Origin: Chthoniobacter sp.
Lineage (GTDB): Bacteria > Verrucomicrobiota > Verrucomicrobiia > Chthoniobacterales > Chthoniobacteraceae
Assembly: GCA_021414005.1 (NCBI GenBank)
Contig: JAIOPH010000019.1
Span: 186,001-250,000, forward strand
Length of the DNA: 64,000 nucleotides
Direction of reading: 5' to 3'
Below are positions 1-8,659 of this stretch, one piece after another; position 1 is the first letter of the stretch, and every line of letters begins with the position of its first letter. The position numbers and the translations under genes were made by a program. The notes under the pieces are model-generated. The model made no database searches and was not told the DNA's origin. It was given only the letters and a program-made list of their open reading frames with translations.

Positions 1-502
1 GAAGCGCGTCTGCGGAAGGGAGCTTCCGGCAGACCGAAGGCAGCGTGGAGGTGGATTGTCTTTGCGCGAGTTTCCAGCAACGCGAGACGAAGCCCGAGCA
101 GTCGATGCCCACCGCTTCGCCGCTGACCGCCGCACCGCCGAGGCGGCGTTTCTCGGCGGTATAGACATCGCCCGCGGCCTTGCCGGCGCGCAGCCCGGTG
201 TCGTAACTGGCCGGAGTGTCGTAGCCGCCCCATTTGTAGGCGACGCCGGTGTTTTTCTCGCCGGGCGTCCAGCAGTCGGCGGCGGGATCGCCGTGGCCGC
301 CGGGGCGGTCGGGCGTGTGGATCTCGATGCCGGCTTTGTCTTTGCCGTGGCGGAGATTGGCCGGCGCGGCGGTCCACGGATGGGCGATGTAGGTCTCGGC
401 GATTTTCAGCGCCTCGGCCCGCGAGAGGTCGGCGTGGGCTGTGCGGGCGAGCGGAGTGAGAGCGGCGAGAACGAGGAGGGTTCGGAGCAGTTGGGAAAGC
501 AT
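1..502 (-). CDS. Secreted NlpC/P60-like protein (3' end outside window)
   Basis: The first 167 residues are visible; the gene runs off the left edge. The N-terminus MLSQLLRTLLVLAALTPLA followed by ARTAHA is a signal peptide, so the protein is exported. Further on, a GGYDTP segment and then GIDCSGFVSRCW appear; the DCSGF pattern is the nucleophile-cysteine motif of NlpC/P60-type papain-fold amidases and endopeptidases. The catalytic His lies outside the window, so activity cannot be judged. The start is ATG at 502-500, 12 nt after the stop of the upstream GT39-like gene, so the two probably share a transcript. The family is inferred from one motif only; a peptidoglycan or peptide hydrolase role is plausible but unproven. 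Confidence 0.6.
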   Translation of the reverse strand, partial: MLSQLLRTLLVLAALTPLARTAHADLSRAEALKIAETYIAHPWTAAPANLRHGKDKAGIEIHTPDRPGGHGDPAADCWTPGEKNTGVAYKWGGYDTPASYDTGLRAGKAAGDVYTAEKRRLGGAAVSGEAVGIDCSGFVSRCWKLAQRQSTSTLPSVCRKLPSADAL

Positions 503-514
503 GCGCTGGCGACG

Positions 515-2017
515 CTAGCGAGCGGGGGCGAAAGGTAAAGCCGGCGTCGCGCCCACGGTCTCCGGCCACGGGGCTTCCATGAAGCGGTAGCAATCGACGC
601 CATTTTGCAAAATGAGCACCACCAGCACGACCACGACGACGCGCGGGTAACGCACGATGGGCTCCTCCAGTGCGCGATAGACGAACAGCAAACCGCCAGC
701 CAGGAAGGGCACGAGATAGCGAAAGCAGCATTCGCTATGCAGCGCCCAGGAGGGAAACATGATGGCCGCTGTGATGAGAAACGGCGCGATGAGAACCGTG
801 TCGCCCGCCCGCAGCGGCACCCGCCACCCGGCCGCACGCAGCCTTTTTCCACCGAACCACGCGAGCACCGCGAGCACCGCCACGCTCACGCCCGCGCGCC
901 AGTCCAGCGGCTCGGTCTCGGTCGGTTCGCCGATCAGGTAGTCGAAGTGCCCGATGATCAGCGCCGGGATGATGCCCTGAAGAACGAGCCGGGTCTGATG
1001 CGGCAGCTCGCGCCAGTGCTTCAGCTCGTATCGCTTCTCGGCGTAAATCGTCCGGCCCTGCGCGAGCACGCGCGGCGCTTCCACGCGGGCGTGCCAGAGG
1101 GCGGCGGGCAGCGGGATGAGCCCGAGCGCCAGCGCGCAGACCAGACCCGGCCACGCCTCACGCCGCGAGGTGCGCGCCATCGCCCGCGTGGCCAGCCACG
1201 CGCCGATCAGCAGCGCCACGAGCGCGGCGGCGAGCAGCCCTTTCTCCCACGAGAGCATGACGAACGTCCTGCGCCGCGTGAGAAACCGGTAGGCCACCGG
1301 CGCGAGCAGCAGCGCGCCTGCGCCCAGCCACACGCCCGCCCGACACAGCGCCTGCGCCCCGTCCACGGTGCGGGCGCGGGCGCGCAACCGGTCGGCATTT
1401 TCCGAGCGCCACCAGAGCCAGGCCAGCGACGCCGCGGACTGGAGCAGCGAGAGTTTGAAAAGGTAAAACGCCCCGCCCATCGTCAGCGCCAGCGCCCACC
1501 AGCCACGCGCCGTTCGCGCGCGATCGAGGCGAAACGTGAGGAGTTGGAGCACGCCCACGAGCAGAAAAGTGGCGGCGTAGCACGGGTGCGCAAACGTGGT
1601 GTAGTGCGCGACCGCCGAGCCCGCGCACGCCAGCAGCAGGCTCATTCCGAAGGCCGCGCGCTCCCGGACCACCGTGCGCAGACTCCGATAGGCCACGACC
1701 ACGCCGACCGCCCCGAGGATCACCACCGGCAGCCGCAGCGTGATTGCCGATTCGCCGAAAACGCGGAAGAGCAGGCTCGCGAGAAACTCCTGCACCGGCG
1801 CGCCGTAGTTCGTGCCCGAGATGTAGAAAAGCCATTCCCCCTTCACCATCCGCTCCACCGTGGGGAGCGAATACCACAACTCATCCGATTCATTGAAACT
1901 CCGCGTCACCGCGTAGGGCAGTCGCCAGACGAGGGCCGCCAGCAGCAGTGTCACCGCGCCCCACCACTCCACCCGCCGACGCGTCTCATCGGCGGCGGGT
2001 GAGTCAGTGCGCGGCAT
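515..2017 (-). CDS. GT39/ArnT-like membrane glycosyltransferase
   Basis: A 500-residue, very hydrophobic protein with about ten predicted membrane spans. After the first span it has FNESDELWYSLP, an acidic first extracytoplasmic loop like the catalytic Asp/Glu loop of GT-C enzymes of the dolichyl-phosphate-mannose mannosyltransferase (PMT/ArnT, GT39) group. Such enzymes move a sugar from a polyprenyl-phosphate donor to a protein or lipid on the outer face of the inner membrane. The sugar and acceptor cannot be told from sequence. ATG at 2017 is the first start; the gene diverges from ribH over about 107 bp. The NlpC-like gene follows 12 nt downstream, suggesting a two-gene envelope operon. 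Confidence 0.7.
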   Translation of the reverse strand: MPRTDSPAADETRRRVEWWGAVTLLLAALVWRLPYAVTRSFNESDELWYSLPTVERMVKGEWLFYISGTNYGAPVQEFLASLLFRVFGESAITLRLPVVILGAVGVVVAYRSLRTVVRERAAFGMSLLLACAGSAVAHYTTFAHPCYAATFLLVGVLQLLTFRLDRARTARGWWALALTMGGAFYLFKLSLLQSAASLAWLWWRSENADRLRARARTVDGAQALCRAGVWLGAGALLLAPVAYRFLTRRRTFVMLSWEKGLLAAALVALLIGAWLATRAMARTSRREAWPGLVCALALGLIPLPAALWHARVEAPRVLAQGRTIYAEKRYELKHWRELPHQTRLVLQGIIPALIIGHFDYLIGEPTETEPLDWRAGVSVAVLAVLAWFGGKRLRAAGWRVPLRAGDTVLIAPFLITAAIMFPSWALHSECCFRYLVPFLAGGLLFVYRALEEPIVRYPRVVVVVLVVLILQNGVDCYRFMEAPWPETVGATPALPFAPAR

Positions 2018-2124
2018 GGAGCGGAGTGGTGTGCCCGATCCGACGCCGCATCACAAGCTCGGGACGGGGCACTTTCGATTCCGTGGTTGCGCCAGACGGC
2101 AGCCCCATTACCTTCCCGGCCCTT

Positions 2125-2646
2125 ATGTCAGCCAATCTTCCATCCCGTCCGCGCCAGGTCGGCCAACGGCGCAACTTTGCCATCGTCGCCGGGCAGTACA
2201 ATCCGGAATACGTCCGCGGTTTGATCGAGCATGCGCGGGCCGAGTTTCTCGCCATCTCGCCGGGCTTCAACGTGGTCGTTCACGAGGTACCGGGCGCGTT
2301 TGAGATTCCGCTCGTCGTTCAGGAAATCGCCACGCGCGGCGGCGTGGATGCCATCGTGGCACTGGGCGTGATCATCGAGGGCGAAACGGCGCACGCGTCG
2401 CTCATCGCCGGGGAAATCACCCGCGCGCTGGGGCAGCTCGCGCTGGCGCACCGCATCCCGGTCATTCACGAGGTGCTGCTTTTGAAAAATGAAGCGCAGG
2501 CGAAAGTGCGCTGCCTGGAGGCCGAGATCAACCGCGGCACCGAGGCCGCGCGCGTGGCCGCGCGCATGGTGCAGATGCTCGGCGATCTGCGCACCGCGCG
2601 CACCGAGAATACGGGGCCGCGCAGCGAGGTGCGGTTCGCCCGCTGA
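2125..2646 (+). CDS. ribH: 6,7-dimethyl-8-ribityllumazine synthase
   Basis: Condenses 5-amino-6-ribitylamino-uracil with 3,4-dihydroxy-2-butanone-4-phosphate, the penultimate step of riboflavin synthesis. The protein reads NFAIVAGQYNPEYV at the start, VPGAFEIPL near residue 58, the substrate motif GVIIEGETAHA, and VIHEVLLLKNEAQA, all standard lumazine-synthase blocks. From ATG 2125 it is 173 aa, close to the usual 150-160; an upstream in-frame start at 1948 would add 59 residues unrelated to the family and overlap the divergent gene, so it was rejected. nusB follows after 15 nt, a pairing common in bacteria. No FMN riboswitch was recognised in the short leader. Confidence 0.95.
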   Translation: MSANLPSRPRQVGQRRNFAIVAGQYNPEYVRGLIEHARAEFLAISPGFNVVVHEVPGAFEIPLVVQEIATRGGVDAIVALGVIIEGETAHASLIAGEITRALGQLALAHRIPVIHEVLLLKNEAQAKVRCLEAEINRGTEAARVAARMVQMLGDLRTARTENTGPRSEVRFAR

Positions 2647-2661
2647 GACGTTCCGCGCGCG

Positions 2662-3120
2662 ATGGGTAAACGACGTGAAGGCCGCGAGGCGGCGGTGCAG
2701 TTCCTCTACCAGCTCGATCTCCACGGCGAGACCGTGGCGGGGGACACGGCAAATTTCTGGGAGCTGCGGGCCGGGCCGGAAAAATCGAACCCTCCGGCCA
2801 AGACTCGCGCCTTCACCGAGCAGCTCGTGCAGGGCGTGAACGCGCACCGCGCGGAGATCGACGACCGCATCCAGACCTGCACCGCAAACTACGACCTGCA
2901 ACGCATCGCCGCCGTGGATCGCAACATTTTGCGCGTGGCCATCTACGAACTGCTGCACAGCCTCGATGTCGCGCCGGTCATCATCATCAACGAAGCCATC
3001 GAGATCGCGAAAAAGTATGGCGCGGAAAAGTCCGGCGGTTTCGTCAATGGCATCCTCGACCGGATCAAGAAGGACCTAAACCGCCCTGCGCGGGTCGGCG
3101 TGAAAAGTGACGGAAACTGA
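2662..3120 (+). CDS. nusB: Transcription antitermination factor NusB
   Basis: 152 aa, typical for NusB. It opens with GKRREGREAAVQFLYQLDL, the conserved helix-1 region, and contains AAVDRNILRVAIYELL, INEAIEIAKKYG and FVNGILDRIKKDL near the C-terminus. These are the RNA (boxA) and NusE-contact helices of the all-helical fold. The protein acts in rRNA antitermination with NusE (S10). ATG 2662 lies 15 nt after ribH, and ftsY begins 51 nt further on, so ribH-nusB-ftsY probably form one operon. Confidence 0.95.
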   Translation: MGKRREGREAAVQFLYQLDLHGETVAGDTANFWELRAGPEKSNPPAKTRAFTEQLVQGVNAHRAEIDDRIQTCTANYDLQRIAAVDRNILRVAIYELLHSLDVAPVIIINEAIEIAKKYGAEKSGGFVNGILDRIKKDLNRPARVGVKSDGN

Positions 3121-3171
3121 GGCCCGCCGCCGCGCGTCTTCCTCATCTTTCATTCCTCATCCTTTCCCCAC

Positions 3172-4020
3172 ATGGCCTTTGGGTTCTTCAAATCGCTGAT
3201 CGAGAAATTTACCGGGCGTCCGGTGGATTGGGAGGAGCTGGAAGAGGCGCTCATCCGCGCCGATCTCGGCGTGCCGATGATGACGCGCATTCTTTCCGCC
3301 TGCCAGGCCCGCACGGAAAAACTCACTGCCGAAAGCGTGGTCGCCGTGGCCCGCGAGGAAATTCTGAAAGTGCTGCCTCGCGACAACGTGGTGCTGCGCC
3401 CGCTTGCATCGAAGACCAAAGTCATCCTCATCGTCGGCGTGAACGGCACGGGCAAGACGACCTCGACGGCCAAGCTCGCCGGTTTTCTCAAAGCGAAAGG
3501 CCACACCGTCATGCTCGCGGCGGCGGACACCTTTCGCGCCGCCGCCATCGAGCAGCTCGGCATCTGGGGCGAGCGGCTCGGCATCGAAGTGATCAAAGGC
3601 CAATACAACGCCGACCCCGCCGCGCTGTGCTACGAGGCGTACCAGTCTGCTGACCGCAAAAATATCGAGTTCCTGATCTGCGACACCGCCGGGCGGCTGC
3701 ACACTAAAACGAACCTCATGGGCGAGCTGGCCAAGGTAAAACGCGTACTGCAAAAAGCCGACCCCGCCGCGCCCCACGAGACGTTTCTCGTCGTGGACGC
3801 CACCACCGGCGGCAACGCCCTCCAGCAGACTCGCGAGTTTCACGCCGCCACGGGGCTGACCGGCGTCATCGTGACGAAGCTCGACGGCAGCGGTAAAGGC
3901 GGCTGTGTCGTCGCCATCCAGCACGAACTCGGCATTCCCACGCGCTTCATCGGCACCGGGGAGAAACTGGAAAATCTCGCCTTCTTCGAGAGCCGCGATT
4001 TCGTCGAGCGAATGCTCTGA
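3172..4020 (+). CDS. ftsY: Signal recognition particle receptor FtsY
   Basis: SRP-receptor GTPase that docks ribosome-SRP complexes at the inner membrane. G1 is GVNGTGKTT at about residues 89-97, the insertion-box region has DTFRAAAIEQL, G3 is DTAGRL at about 171, G4 is TKLDGSGKG at about 235, and the end GTGEKLENLAFF is the family's C-terminal block. At 282 aa it is a short NG-domain version without the acidic A domain seen in E. coli; membrane targeting probably relies on the N-terminal amphipathic helix (MAFGFFKSLIEKF). It ends 7 bp from the convergent ftsZ stop, with no obvious hairpin between them. Confidence 0.95.
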   Translation: MAFGFFKSLIEKFTGRPVDWEELEEALIRADLGVPMMTRILSACQARTEKLTAESVVAVAREEILKVLPRDNVVLRPLASKTKVILIVGVNGTGKTTSTAKLAGFLKAKGHTVMLAAADTFRAAAIEQLGIWGERLGIEVIKGQYNADPAALCYEAYQSADRKNIEFLICDTAGRLHTKTNLMGELAKVKRVLQKADPAAPHETFLVVDATTGGNALQQTREFHAATGLTGVIVTKLDGSGKGGCVVAIQHELGIPTRFIGTGEKLENLAFFESRDFVERML

Positions 4021-4027
4021 CGCGCGG

Positions 4028-5359
4028 CTACTTCACCTTCACGTTGCGCCGCAGGAAGGTCGGCACATCGAGATCCTGACCGTCCACGATGGTCGGTTCG
4101 CTGCGCTCAAAACGCCCCCGCTTCACGGGGTCGAGTTCCATCTGCTCCTGCTTCGCTTCGGTGCGCTTCAGCGCGGGCGCGGGTGGGGGCGAATGCGCGG
4201 CGACGTGGAGGAGCACGGGCTCCACATCCAGCGGCGCGGCGGCTTCGCGGGGTGCTGCCGCAAAGGCGTAGCGCGGCTCCTCGTCTGCAGCCGGTTGCGG
4301 TTCCACGCGACGCGGGCTGGGCCGCGGCTCGACGGCGCGCGCGCCATGCCGGACGGCCGCGGTGGCCGCGACGGCGGCGTCTCCGGGCAGCGCGCCAAGA
4401 ATCGTGACGCTCATTTTTTCGCCCATCTGCGGATCGACGGCAACGCCGAAAAGAATGCGCGAGTCGTCGCCAATATGCCGGTTCAGCGCCTCCATCAGGA
4501 TCTGCACTTCGTTGAGCGTCATGTCCGGTCCGCCCGCGACGTTGACGAGCACGTTCGGCACGTCGTCGAGCAGGCGACCGCGGTCCATCAGCGGGTTTTT
4601 CAAAGCGCGAGTCAGCGCGTCGTTGGCGCGATTGTCGCCATCGGCCTCGCCGTGGCCGAAGAGACAGCGCGGCGCGGCGGTGCCCGGACTGCGGAGCGCC
4701 GTCGCCAGTTCGTCGAAGCCGAGGTGCATCAGCCCACGACGGCGCGTCAGGGCCGCCAGCGCACGCACGCTTTGGCTGATCGTCTGATCCGCGACGGCGA
4801 ACGCCTCCTGAATTCCCGCGAGCGGCGACACCGCGTCGCCCATCCGGTCGTTTTCAAAACAGATCGTCACGTCCGCCTCGCGTTGCAGTGCGGCCAGCGC
4901 CTCCTCGGCCTGAAGCATGCGCCGGTGCCCCTCGAAAGTGAACGGCAGCGTGGCCACGGCGACCACCTGTGCGCCCATTTCCCGCGCCAGCGAAGCAACG
5001 AGCCGCGCGCCGCCGGAGCCCGTTCCGCCACCCAGACCCACGCACAGAAAGACGACGTGCGCGCCCTCCAACGCCGCGCGAATCTCGGCGACCGCCTCCT
5101 CGGTGGCGGCATAGCCGATGTCGGGATCGCCACCCGCGCCGAGCCCGCGCGTGGCCACGCGACCGAGCTGGATTTTCTCCGAAGCGATGGAGCCGGTGAG
5201 CGCCTGCGTGTCGGTGTTCAGCGCCACGAAGTCTGCTCCCGCGAGGCCGTCGAGCAGCACACGGTCCAGCGCGGTCGAGCCCGCGCCACCGAGTCCGACG
5301 ATGGCGAGGCGGACATCCTGCGGCGCATGGCTGGGAAGGTTACGGGCGAGAGGGATCAT
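4028..5359 (-). CDS. ftsZ: Cell-division tubulin homologue FtsZ (divergent T7 loop)
   Basis: 443-aa GTPase that forms the cytokinetic Z-ring; last gene of the dcw operon. Present are VGLGGAGSTALD near residue 21, FVALNTDTQAL, the tubulin signature GGGTGSG at 110-116, ATLPFTFEG and the nucleotide-contact FENDRMGD region. A Pro/Ala/Arg-rich linker leads to the conserved tail DLDVPTFLRRNVKVK, the peptide that binds FtsA. Odd feature: the synergy (T7) loop at residues 211-218 reads MHLGFDEL where E. coli has NVDFADV at the same place; by alignment N207 becomes H, D209 becomes G and D212 becomes E. These residues complete the GTPase site of the next subunit, so catalysis may be altered. Confidence 0.93.
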   Translation of the reverse strand: MIPLARNLPSHAPQDVRLAIVGLGGAGSTALDRVLLDGLAGADFVALNTDTQALTGSIASEKIQLGRVATRGLGAGGDPDIGYAATEEAVAEIRAALEGAHVVFLCVGLGGGTGSGGARLVASLAREMGAQVVAVATLPFTFEGHRRMLQAEEALAALQREADVTICFENDRMGDAVSPLAGIQEAFAVADQTISQSVRALAALTRRRGLMHLGFDELATALRSPGTAAPRCLFGHGEADGDNRANDALTRALKNPLMDRGRLLDDVPNVLVNVAGGPDMTLNEVQILMEALNRHIGDDSRILFGVAVDPQMGEKMSVTILGALPGDAAVAATAAVRHGARAVEPRPSPRRVEPQPAADEEPRYAFAAAPREAAAPLDVEPVLLHVAAHSPPPAPALKRTEAKQEQMELDPVKRGRFERSEPTIVDGQDLDVPTFLRRNVKVK

Positions 5360-5385
5360 AGGTTTCGGCGGTTACGGCAATAGTT

Positions 5386-6600
5386 TCAAAACATCCACAT
5401 CCACAAAAAGGAGAGCCGTCCGAGGACGCGCTTGAGCAGGCTGGCCGGCCGTTCCGGCTGAATGGCGGCCGCGTATTTGATGAGGCCGATGGCTGTGGAA
5501 TAAATCGGGTCTTCAAAAGCCGAGGTCAGCCCGGCCACGGCGCGCGCGCGTGTCCGGTGGACCGGCATGCCAAAAATTTCCTCCGCGAGCTGGTCGATAC
5601 CGTCGAGCTGGCTGCACCCGCCCGTGAGCATCAGGCCCGCGCCAAGATAGGGCAGATAGCTTTCATCAATCTGCCGCTTGAGCAGTTCCAGCGTCTCGCG
5701 CGCGCGGCAATGCACGATCGCGTTCAGCATCTCGCGCTCGATCTCCTTACCCGCGAAACCGGTTTCGTCCTTGAGCACGATGCGTTCGCCCGGCGGCGAG
5801 ACGCCCAGAAGCACGCTGCCTTCCTCCACCTTGAGCGCCTCGGCGCGGCCCATCGGGATGCGGAGCCCGAGTGAAATATCGTTCGTCATGTGATCGCCCC
5901 CGATGGGCAGCGAGCCGCTTTGCTTGAGCGCGCCATCCACATACACGACGAAATCCGTGGTGCCGCCACCCATATCGACGACCAGCGCACCAAGACTTTT
6001 CTGGTTTTCATCCAGCACCACCTGCGCGGAGGCGACCGGATTAAACACGACCTCGCGGACCTCGGGTCCCACTTCCTTCACGCACCGGACGCTGTTCTGA
6101 ATCCGTTTCGTCGCGCCGTGGATGATGTGAAAATCGGCCTCAAGTTTGTTGCCGAGCAGGCCGACCGGATTGAGCACCCCGGCCTGCCCGTCCACGTAGT
6201 AGTGCTGGAGGATCGAGTGAAGGAAAGAGTTTTGGCTCGGGATGCTGACTTCGCTCGCGCTCGCCTGAACCTCCTCGAAATCCTCCGCGCAAATCTCGCC
6301 GCGTTCCTCGGGAAGATTGATCGCTCCGCGGTTGTTAAAGCTCTCGATGTGAGCGCCCGTGACGCCGAGATACACGCTGGCAATGAGCACGTCGCTCTTC
6401 TCCTCCGCATCCACCAGCGCCTCGCGGATGCATTTGCCAGCGGTTTCAAAATCCACGATCTCACCTTTGCGCACACCCCGCGACGGCGCGTGCCCGACGC
6501 CGAGGATGCGAATCGTGCCATCGCTCCGCGCCTCTCCGACCACGGCGCAGATTTTCGACGTGCCGATTTCCAGCCCCACGATGAGCTGATCCTTACTCAT
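5386..6600 (-). CDS. ftsA: Cell-division protein FtsA
   Basis: Actin-like ATPase that tethers FtsZ to the membrane and recruits later divisome proteins. The 404-aa product shows phosphate-1 (VGLEIGTSKICAVVG), the SHS2 region (ILGVGHAPSRGVRKGEI), phosphate-2 (VVDMGGGTTDFVVY) and the adenosine motif (LMLTGGCSQLDGI). The C-terminus ends in a basic/hydrophobic stretch (LLKRVLGRLSFLWMWMF) that fits the amphipathic membrane-targeting helix. The ATG at 6600 is preferred over the adjacent TTG at 6603; it overlaps the ftsQ stop by 8 nt. ftsZ starts 26 nt after the stop. Confidence 0.95.
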   Translation of the reverse strand: MSKDQLIVGLEIGTSKICAVVGEARSDGTIRILGVGHAPSRGVRKGEIVDFETAGKCIREALVDAEEKSDVLIASVYLGVTGAHIESFNNRGAINLPEERGEICAEDFEEVQASASEVSIPSQNSFLHSILQHYYVDGQAGVLNPVGLLGNKLEADFHIIHGATKRIQNSVRCVKEVGPEVREVVFNPVASAQVVLDENQKSLGALVVDMGGGTTDFVVYVDGALKQSGSLPIGGDHMTNDISLGLRIPMGRAEALKVEEGSVLLGVSPPGERIVLKDETGFAGKEIEREMLNAIVHCRARETLELLKRQIDESYLPYLGAGLMLTGGCSQLDGIDQLAEEIFGMPVHRTRARAVAGLTSAFEDPIYSTAIGLIKYAAAIQPERPASLLKRVLGRLSFLWMWMF

Positions 6601-7720
6601 CAAGGGTGAACTTCTTTTTCAAACCAACTCCCGGAGTCGGCGGCGTGCTCACCACAGGCGCGGGCTCGGGCTTGGGTTTCACCGTGGTCGGAAGTTTCGG
6701 CGGACGCGCCGGTTCCCGGCGTGCGGGCGGTGGCGTGCTCTTCGGCGGCTTGGCTTTCCCGTCGAGCTTTGGTGGTTTGGCATCCATGCGCACCTTGGGG
6801 GGATTCACCTCGACGACCGCTGGCGGTGGATCGCTCGGCGGCGTGGGCGTCACTGGCTCGGGCGGGTAAAAAGTCACCGGCACATAACGCTCGGGGATGA
6901 GATTGACGGTGTGAATCTCCTGGTGGGTAGGTTCGTTCACTTCGAGCAACTGGTTGAGCCGCGCGAGCTGGGCGTCGAGCTTTTGCACGCCAAAAGTGAT
7001 TTGCGCCCGCCGCTGGTCGGTGACCACGAGCCGGCAGCTTTTGGCTAGGTCGATGTGGCGGATTTGGAAGCGGGTGTTCTCGGCGTTCAAAGTCACGAGT
7101 TCCAGCGCGGCAACCATCGCGAAACTGTTCACGCGCTTGCCCAGCACAAAGTTTTCCGTCTCCACGCCGGAGATGACCGGCAAGTTCGCGTACTGCGGCA
7201 GGTAGCCGCGGCTGCGCATGACCGTGCCTTGCGCATCGATAAGAAGGGAAGTGCCGGAGGTCAGCGGATCGTCCCCTTTTTTCGCGATGACCCACGCGAT
7301 GGGATGCCGCTCGGTGACGCTGATCGCCACTTTTCTCGGAAATGTTTTCGACACTTCGGCGTGCTCGACCTGCGGCAATTTCTCCAACGCGGCGCGGGAT
7401 TTATCGAGATCGACCGTGAGGATGTTCCGCCCGCTCACGATGTCCGCCGTGCCGAGTATTTGCTCGCGCGTCAGCGTGCCGTCCGTCGTCACCTCGGGCA
7501 CGCCGACGAAAAAATACGGGTTCTGCCAAACCCACCGCCGCCAGCCTTCCCTGCCACCAAACCACAGTCCGGCCATCAGCGCGCCGCAGCAGATGGCCTT
7601 ACCGCAAAACCGAAACGCCGCACGGATGCGACGCTCGCGTTCCTTGTCCGCGCGAATCCCCACCTCGATCAGGTGCTGCTTCTCGCGCTGACTCTTTGTG
7701 GAAATGCGTTTGTTTTTCAT
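6593..7720 (-). CDS. ftsQ: Cell-division protein FtsQ with long Pro/Lys-rich tail
   Basis: Bitopic divisome protein linking early and late division proteins. A Lys/Arg-rich cytoplasmic start is followed by one membrane span (about residues 40-60) and a POTRA domain (VPEVTTDGTLTREQI, then SKTFPRKVAISVTERHPIAW), then the FtsQ beta domain. From about residue 285 the chain becomes a roughly 90-residue periplasmic tail very rich in Pro, Lys and Ala, ending GVGLKKKFTLDE. At 375 aa it is longer than E. coli FtsQ (276), mostly because of this tail, which could contact peptidoglycan or partners. Start ATG 7720, 15 nt after ddl. Confidence 0.9.
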   Translation of the reverse strand: MKNKRISTKSQREKQHLIEVGIRADKERERRIRAAFRFCGKAICCGALMAGLWFGGREGWRRWVWQNPYFFVGVPEVTTDGTLTREQILGTADIVSGRNILTVDLDKSRAALEKLPQVEHAEVSKTFPRKVAISVTERHPIAWVIAKKGDDPLTSGTSLLIDAQGTVMRSRGYLPQYANLPVISGVETENFVLGKRVNSFAMVAALELVTLNAENTRFQIRHIDLAKSCRLVVTDQRRAQITFGVQKLDAQLARLNQLLEVNEPTHQEIHTVNLIPERYVPVTFYPPEPVTPTPPSDPPPAVVEVNPPKVRMDAKPPKLDGKAKPPKSTPPPARREPARPPKLPTTVKPKPEPAPVVSTPPTPGVGLKKKFTLDE

Positions 7721-7735
7721 GGACCGGAGATCGGG

Positions 7736-8659
7736 CTAGGGACGGCGGGCAAGGGAAAGCTCAATGACGCGGGCGCAGAGTTCCGCGTAGCTGAGACCGG
7801 CGGCGGCCGCGGCCTCGGGCAGCAGGCTCACCGGCGTCATGCCGGGAATCGTGTTGATCTCGAGGACGAACGGTTCGTCCTCCGCCGTGAGCAGCACATC
7901 GACGCGCGAATAAACTTCGAGACCGAGCGCATCCTTGGCGGCGAGCGCCACTTCCTGCACGCGGCGCGTGACTTCCTCCCGGAGCGGCGCTGGGCAGAAG
8001 TGGTCGGCTCCGGCGGCCTGCGGGTTGAGGAAGTTATACTTATTCGCGAAGTCGTAAAACTCCCCCGCTTTCTTCGGGCGGATCTCGATCACGGGCAGCG
8101 CCAGATCGCCGACGATGCCCACGGTCAGTTCGCGTCCGCGGATGAATTGCTCGACCAGCAGTTCGCGCCCAAAGACCCACGCGTCGCGCATCGTCTCGGC
8201 CACCTTGTCGGCCTCGCGCACGATGAACACGCCCACGCTCGATCCTTCGCGCGGCGCTTTCACCACGTAGGGCAGCGGGAGCGTCGGCATCGCACCGTCG
8301 TGCAAAATCTCGAATGCCGCTGTCGGCACGCCGCGCGCGAGGAAGCGCTGCTTGGTCGCGATTTTGTCGATCGCCACCTCGCTACCCGCCACGCCCTCGC
8401 CGGTGTAGCGCACGCCGCGCGTTTCCATGATCCGCTGCATCTGGCCGTCTTCGCCAAAGGTTCCGTGAATAACATTGAACCCGACCTCCGTGCCGGTCGG
8501 CAGCACGAAGTCCGGCCCGGTGACATCCACCTCGGTCACCACCGCCCCGAGACTGCGCAGCGCCTGTGCCACACCCGCGCCGGACGCGAGCGATACCTGG
8601 CGTTCGTTACCCGGTCCGCCCATCAGGACGGCGATGTTTTTTCCGTTCAGATCAATCAT
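7736..8659 (-). CDS. ddl: D-alanine--D-alanine ligase
   Basis: Makes the D-Ala-D-Ala dipeptide that MurF adds to the peptidoglycan precursor. ATP-grasp protein with N-terminal IAVLMGGPGNERQVSL, the DKIATKQRFLARGVPT block, the ATP-binding PYVVKAPREGSSVGV loop, YSRVDVLLT, and the metal/substrate motif VLEINTIPGMTP near the C-terminus. ATG 8659 overlaps the murCB stop by 8 nt and gives 307 aa, the normal length; a start 18 codons upstream would add a basic stretch foreign to the family. It sits between murCB and ftsQ, as in many dcw clusters. Confidence 0.95.
   Translation of the reverse strand: MIDLNGKNIAVLMGGPGNERQVSLASGAGVAQALRSLGAVVTEVDVTGPDFVLPTGTEVGFNVIHGTFGEDGQMQRIMETRGVRYTGEGVAGSEVAIDKIATKQRFLARGVPTAAFEILHDGAMPTLPLPYVVKAPREGSSVGVFIVREADKVAETMRDAWVFGRELLVEQFIRGRELTVGIVGDLALPVIEIRPKKAGEFYDFANKYNFLNPQAAGADHFCPAPLREEVTRRVQEVALAAKDALGLEVYSRVDVLLTAEDEPFVLEINTIPGMTPVSLLPEAAAAAGLSYAELCARVIELSLARRP

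Noticed and set aside
1948..2124. 59-residue N-terminal extension of ribH
   Set aside because: Overlaps the divergent glycosyltransferase start and does not fit lumazine-synthase length.
2018..2124. FMN riboswitch before ribH
   Set aside because: The 107-bp gap is too short and no RFN-type conserved blocks were seen.
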